A stretch of DNA of 64,000 bases from Morganella morganii (GTDB lineage: Bacteria > Pseudomonadota > Gammaproteobacteria > Enterobacterales > Enterobacteriaceae): NCBI RefSeq assembly GCF_019243775.1, contig NZ_CP069157.1, positions 2,232,001-2,296,000 of the forward strand, given 5' to 3'. The translations under genes were made by a program, and so were the position numbers. The notes beneath the pieces are model-generated. The model had not been told where the DNA came from, ran no database searches, and saw only the letters and a list, made by a program, of their open reading frames with translations. Shown here in pieces: positions 63,060 to 64,000 of the stretch (positions within the stretch are counted from its first letter, which is position 1; the number at the start of each line of letters is the position of its first letter).

Positions 63060-63796
63060 CAGTGGATCTCCTGCCATAATGCGGGCTGTCCGCGGTTTTC
63101 CAGCGGATGAACGAAAGCCTCATCCAGTCCCAGATAGAACACCTGCGGCAGTGTGCCGTTTTCCGGTTTCAGCACTTTAATCGCAGCTTCATGCTCTCTG
63201 AGCATTTTGCTGATGGTGCCGGACGGATCTTTCAGGTCACCGATAATACGTGCGCCGCCGACACAGGATTCCACACAGGCCGGTAACAGCCCCGCTTCCA
63301 GACGGTGGGCGCAGAAGGTGCACTTATCTGCGGTCTGTGTGCTGTGGTTAATAAAGCGGGCATCGTACGGACAGGCCTGCACACAATAGGCGCAGCCGAC
63401 ACAGCGGGTGTTATCCACCACCACAATGCCGTCTTCGCGCTGGAAAGTGGCCTGCACCGGACATACCGGCACACACGGCGGGTTATCACAATGGTTGCAC
63501 AGACGCGGCAGAAGCACGTTGGTGGTCGCCTCTTCATTGCGGATCTGAATCTGATACTGGCTGACACTGGTGCGGAACTGCCCCTGCGGGCTCTGGTTTT
63601 CAACTGAACAGCTGACGGTACAGGACTGACAGCCGACACAGCGGCGTAAATCAATCAGCATACCGTAGCGCTTTGACGGGTCGCCTTCACGGCGGGTCGG
63701 CGAAAAATGCAGACCTGCCTCCGCCATCGGAACCAGGGCCGTACCTGCTGTCAGGACGCCCAGGTTTTGCAGAAATTTTCGTTTGCCAAGATCCAT
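63059..63796 (-). CDS. ttrB: Tetrathionate reductase iron-sulfur subunit TtrB
   Basis: TtrB carries electrons from TtrC to TtrA through four 4Fe-4S clusters. The 245-aa precursor has Cys motifs LRRCVGCQSCTVSCSVEN, CNHCDNPPCVPVCPVQA, TRCVGCAYCVQACPYDARF and DKCTFCAHR, with CVESCVGGARI. The signal MDLGKRKFLQNLGVLTAGTA has Lys-Arg in place of the twin Arg; Salmonella TtrB is the known natural case of such a KR Tat signal. Start ATG 63796 follows GGAGAG; an upstream frame start would bury the signal. First gene of the operon. Confidence 0.96.
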   Translation of the reverse strand: MDLGKRKFLQNLGVLTAGTALVPMAEAGLHFSPTRREGDPSKRYGMLIDLRRCVGCQSCTVSCSVENQSPQGQFRTSVSQYQIQIRNEEATTNVLLPRLCNHCDNPPCVPVCPVQATFQREDGIVVVDNTRCVGCAYCVQACPYDARFINHSTQTADKCTFCAHRLEAGLLPACVESCVGGARIIGDLKDPSGTISKMLREHEAAIKVLKPENGTLPQVFYLGLDEAFVHPLENRGQPALWQEIH

Positions 63797-63897
63797 ACTG
63801 CTCTCCGGTGTATTTGGAACTTCATTGCTCGTCGTATTCAAACTCAACCAAAAAGGAATAAACATGTTGTTGAGTAAAGGGATATGTCATTATGGGG

Positions 63898-63969
63898 ATT
63901 GTAAAAATTGCCGGAGAGTCCCCCTATTGTGGTTAACCACATAACGGGGAATACATTGATCTAAAACAA
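63898..63969 (-). promoter_or_regulatory. Probable ttrBCA promoter with a dyad and an FNR-like box
   Basis: Reading toward ttrB: TTGTT-TTAG-ATCAA (63956-63969; nine of ten to the FNR consensus), a hyphenated dyad of about 30 bp centred on TGTGGTTAACCACA (63928-63941), and TACAAT (63898-63903) as -10 with no good -35. If transcription starts near 63891, the dyad centre lies near -43 and the FNR box near -71, positions usual for activators. In Salmonella ttrBCA needs FNR and the TtrS-TtrR system; the dyad is a fair candidate for the TtrR site. No ttrS or ttrR is inside the window. Confidence 0.55.
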
Positions 63970-64000
63970 CAGATTTTTCTCAGAAAACGGACACAGGACG

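Overview
The window comes from a motile enteric bacterium of the family Morganellaceae, most likely Morganella morganii. The flagellar, chemotaxis, PyrC, BssS, YlaC and cold-shock proteins are plainly enterobacterial. One contiguous fli-flg-flh-che-mot block and insect-type Tc toxin genes fit that family. The mid-range GC of the core genes argues against the AT-rich relatives Proteus and Providencia. This assignment is inference from gene content and composition; no search was run.

Layout. 1-8575 (+): end of fliG, then fliHIJK, a terminator, and fliLMNOPQR; fliP carries a run of eight T that breaks its expected stop. 8633-10542: a short-chain dehydrogenase-like gene (-) divergent from a LysR regulator (+), an accessory pair inside the flagellar block. 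10557-20767 (-): flgBCDEFGHIJ followed by flgKL under its own sigma-28 promoter. 20943-22467 (+): flgA, then flgMN with a consensus sigma-28 promoter. 22504-34695 (+): an AT-rich leader and two large Tc toxin genes (TcA 2492 aa, TcB 1413 aa), lying where flhE would be expected and without a TcC gene. 34815-38055 (-): flhBA. 38379-38702 (+): a small lipoprotein. 38763-50951 (-): flhDC, motAB, cheAW, two receptor genes and cheRBYZ.

50952-52662 is a 1.7-kb AT-rich region upstream of flhD with a consensus FNR box, a CRP-like box and a long perfect dyad. 52663-53905 (-) holds mgtC with a leader of about 310 nt that contains a 59-codon ORF, and a small unknown gene. Then come a csp gene (-), ylaC (+), four tRNA-Asn genes each with its own promoter, a RelE/HigB-type toxin-antitoxin pair (-), pyrC (+), bssS (+), and the tetrathionate reductase operon ttrBCA (-), whose upstream region reaches the window edge.

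How it works together. FlhDC, probably tuned by oxygen and carbon signals through its long upstream region, drives the hook-basal-body and export genes; FlgM holds sigma-28 until the hook is finished; sigma-28 then drives flgKL, flgMN and at least one receptor gene; the Che and Mot proteins steer and power the motor. The Tc pair adds an injection-type toxin whose enzymatic TcC partner must be encoded elsewhere. The ttr locus supports anaerobic respiration on tetrathionate, and mgtC is a marker of low-Mg2+ or intracellular adaptation. Most reading frames antisense to these genes are shadows and are left out.
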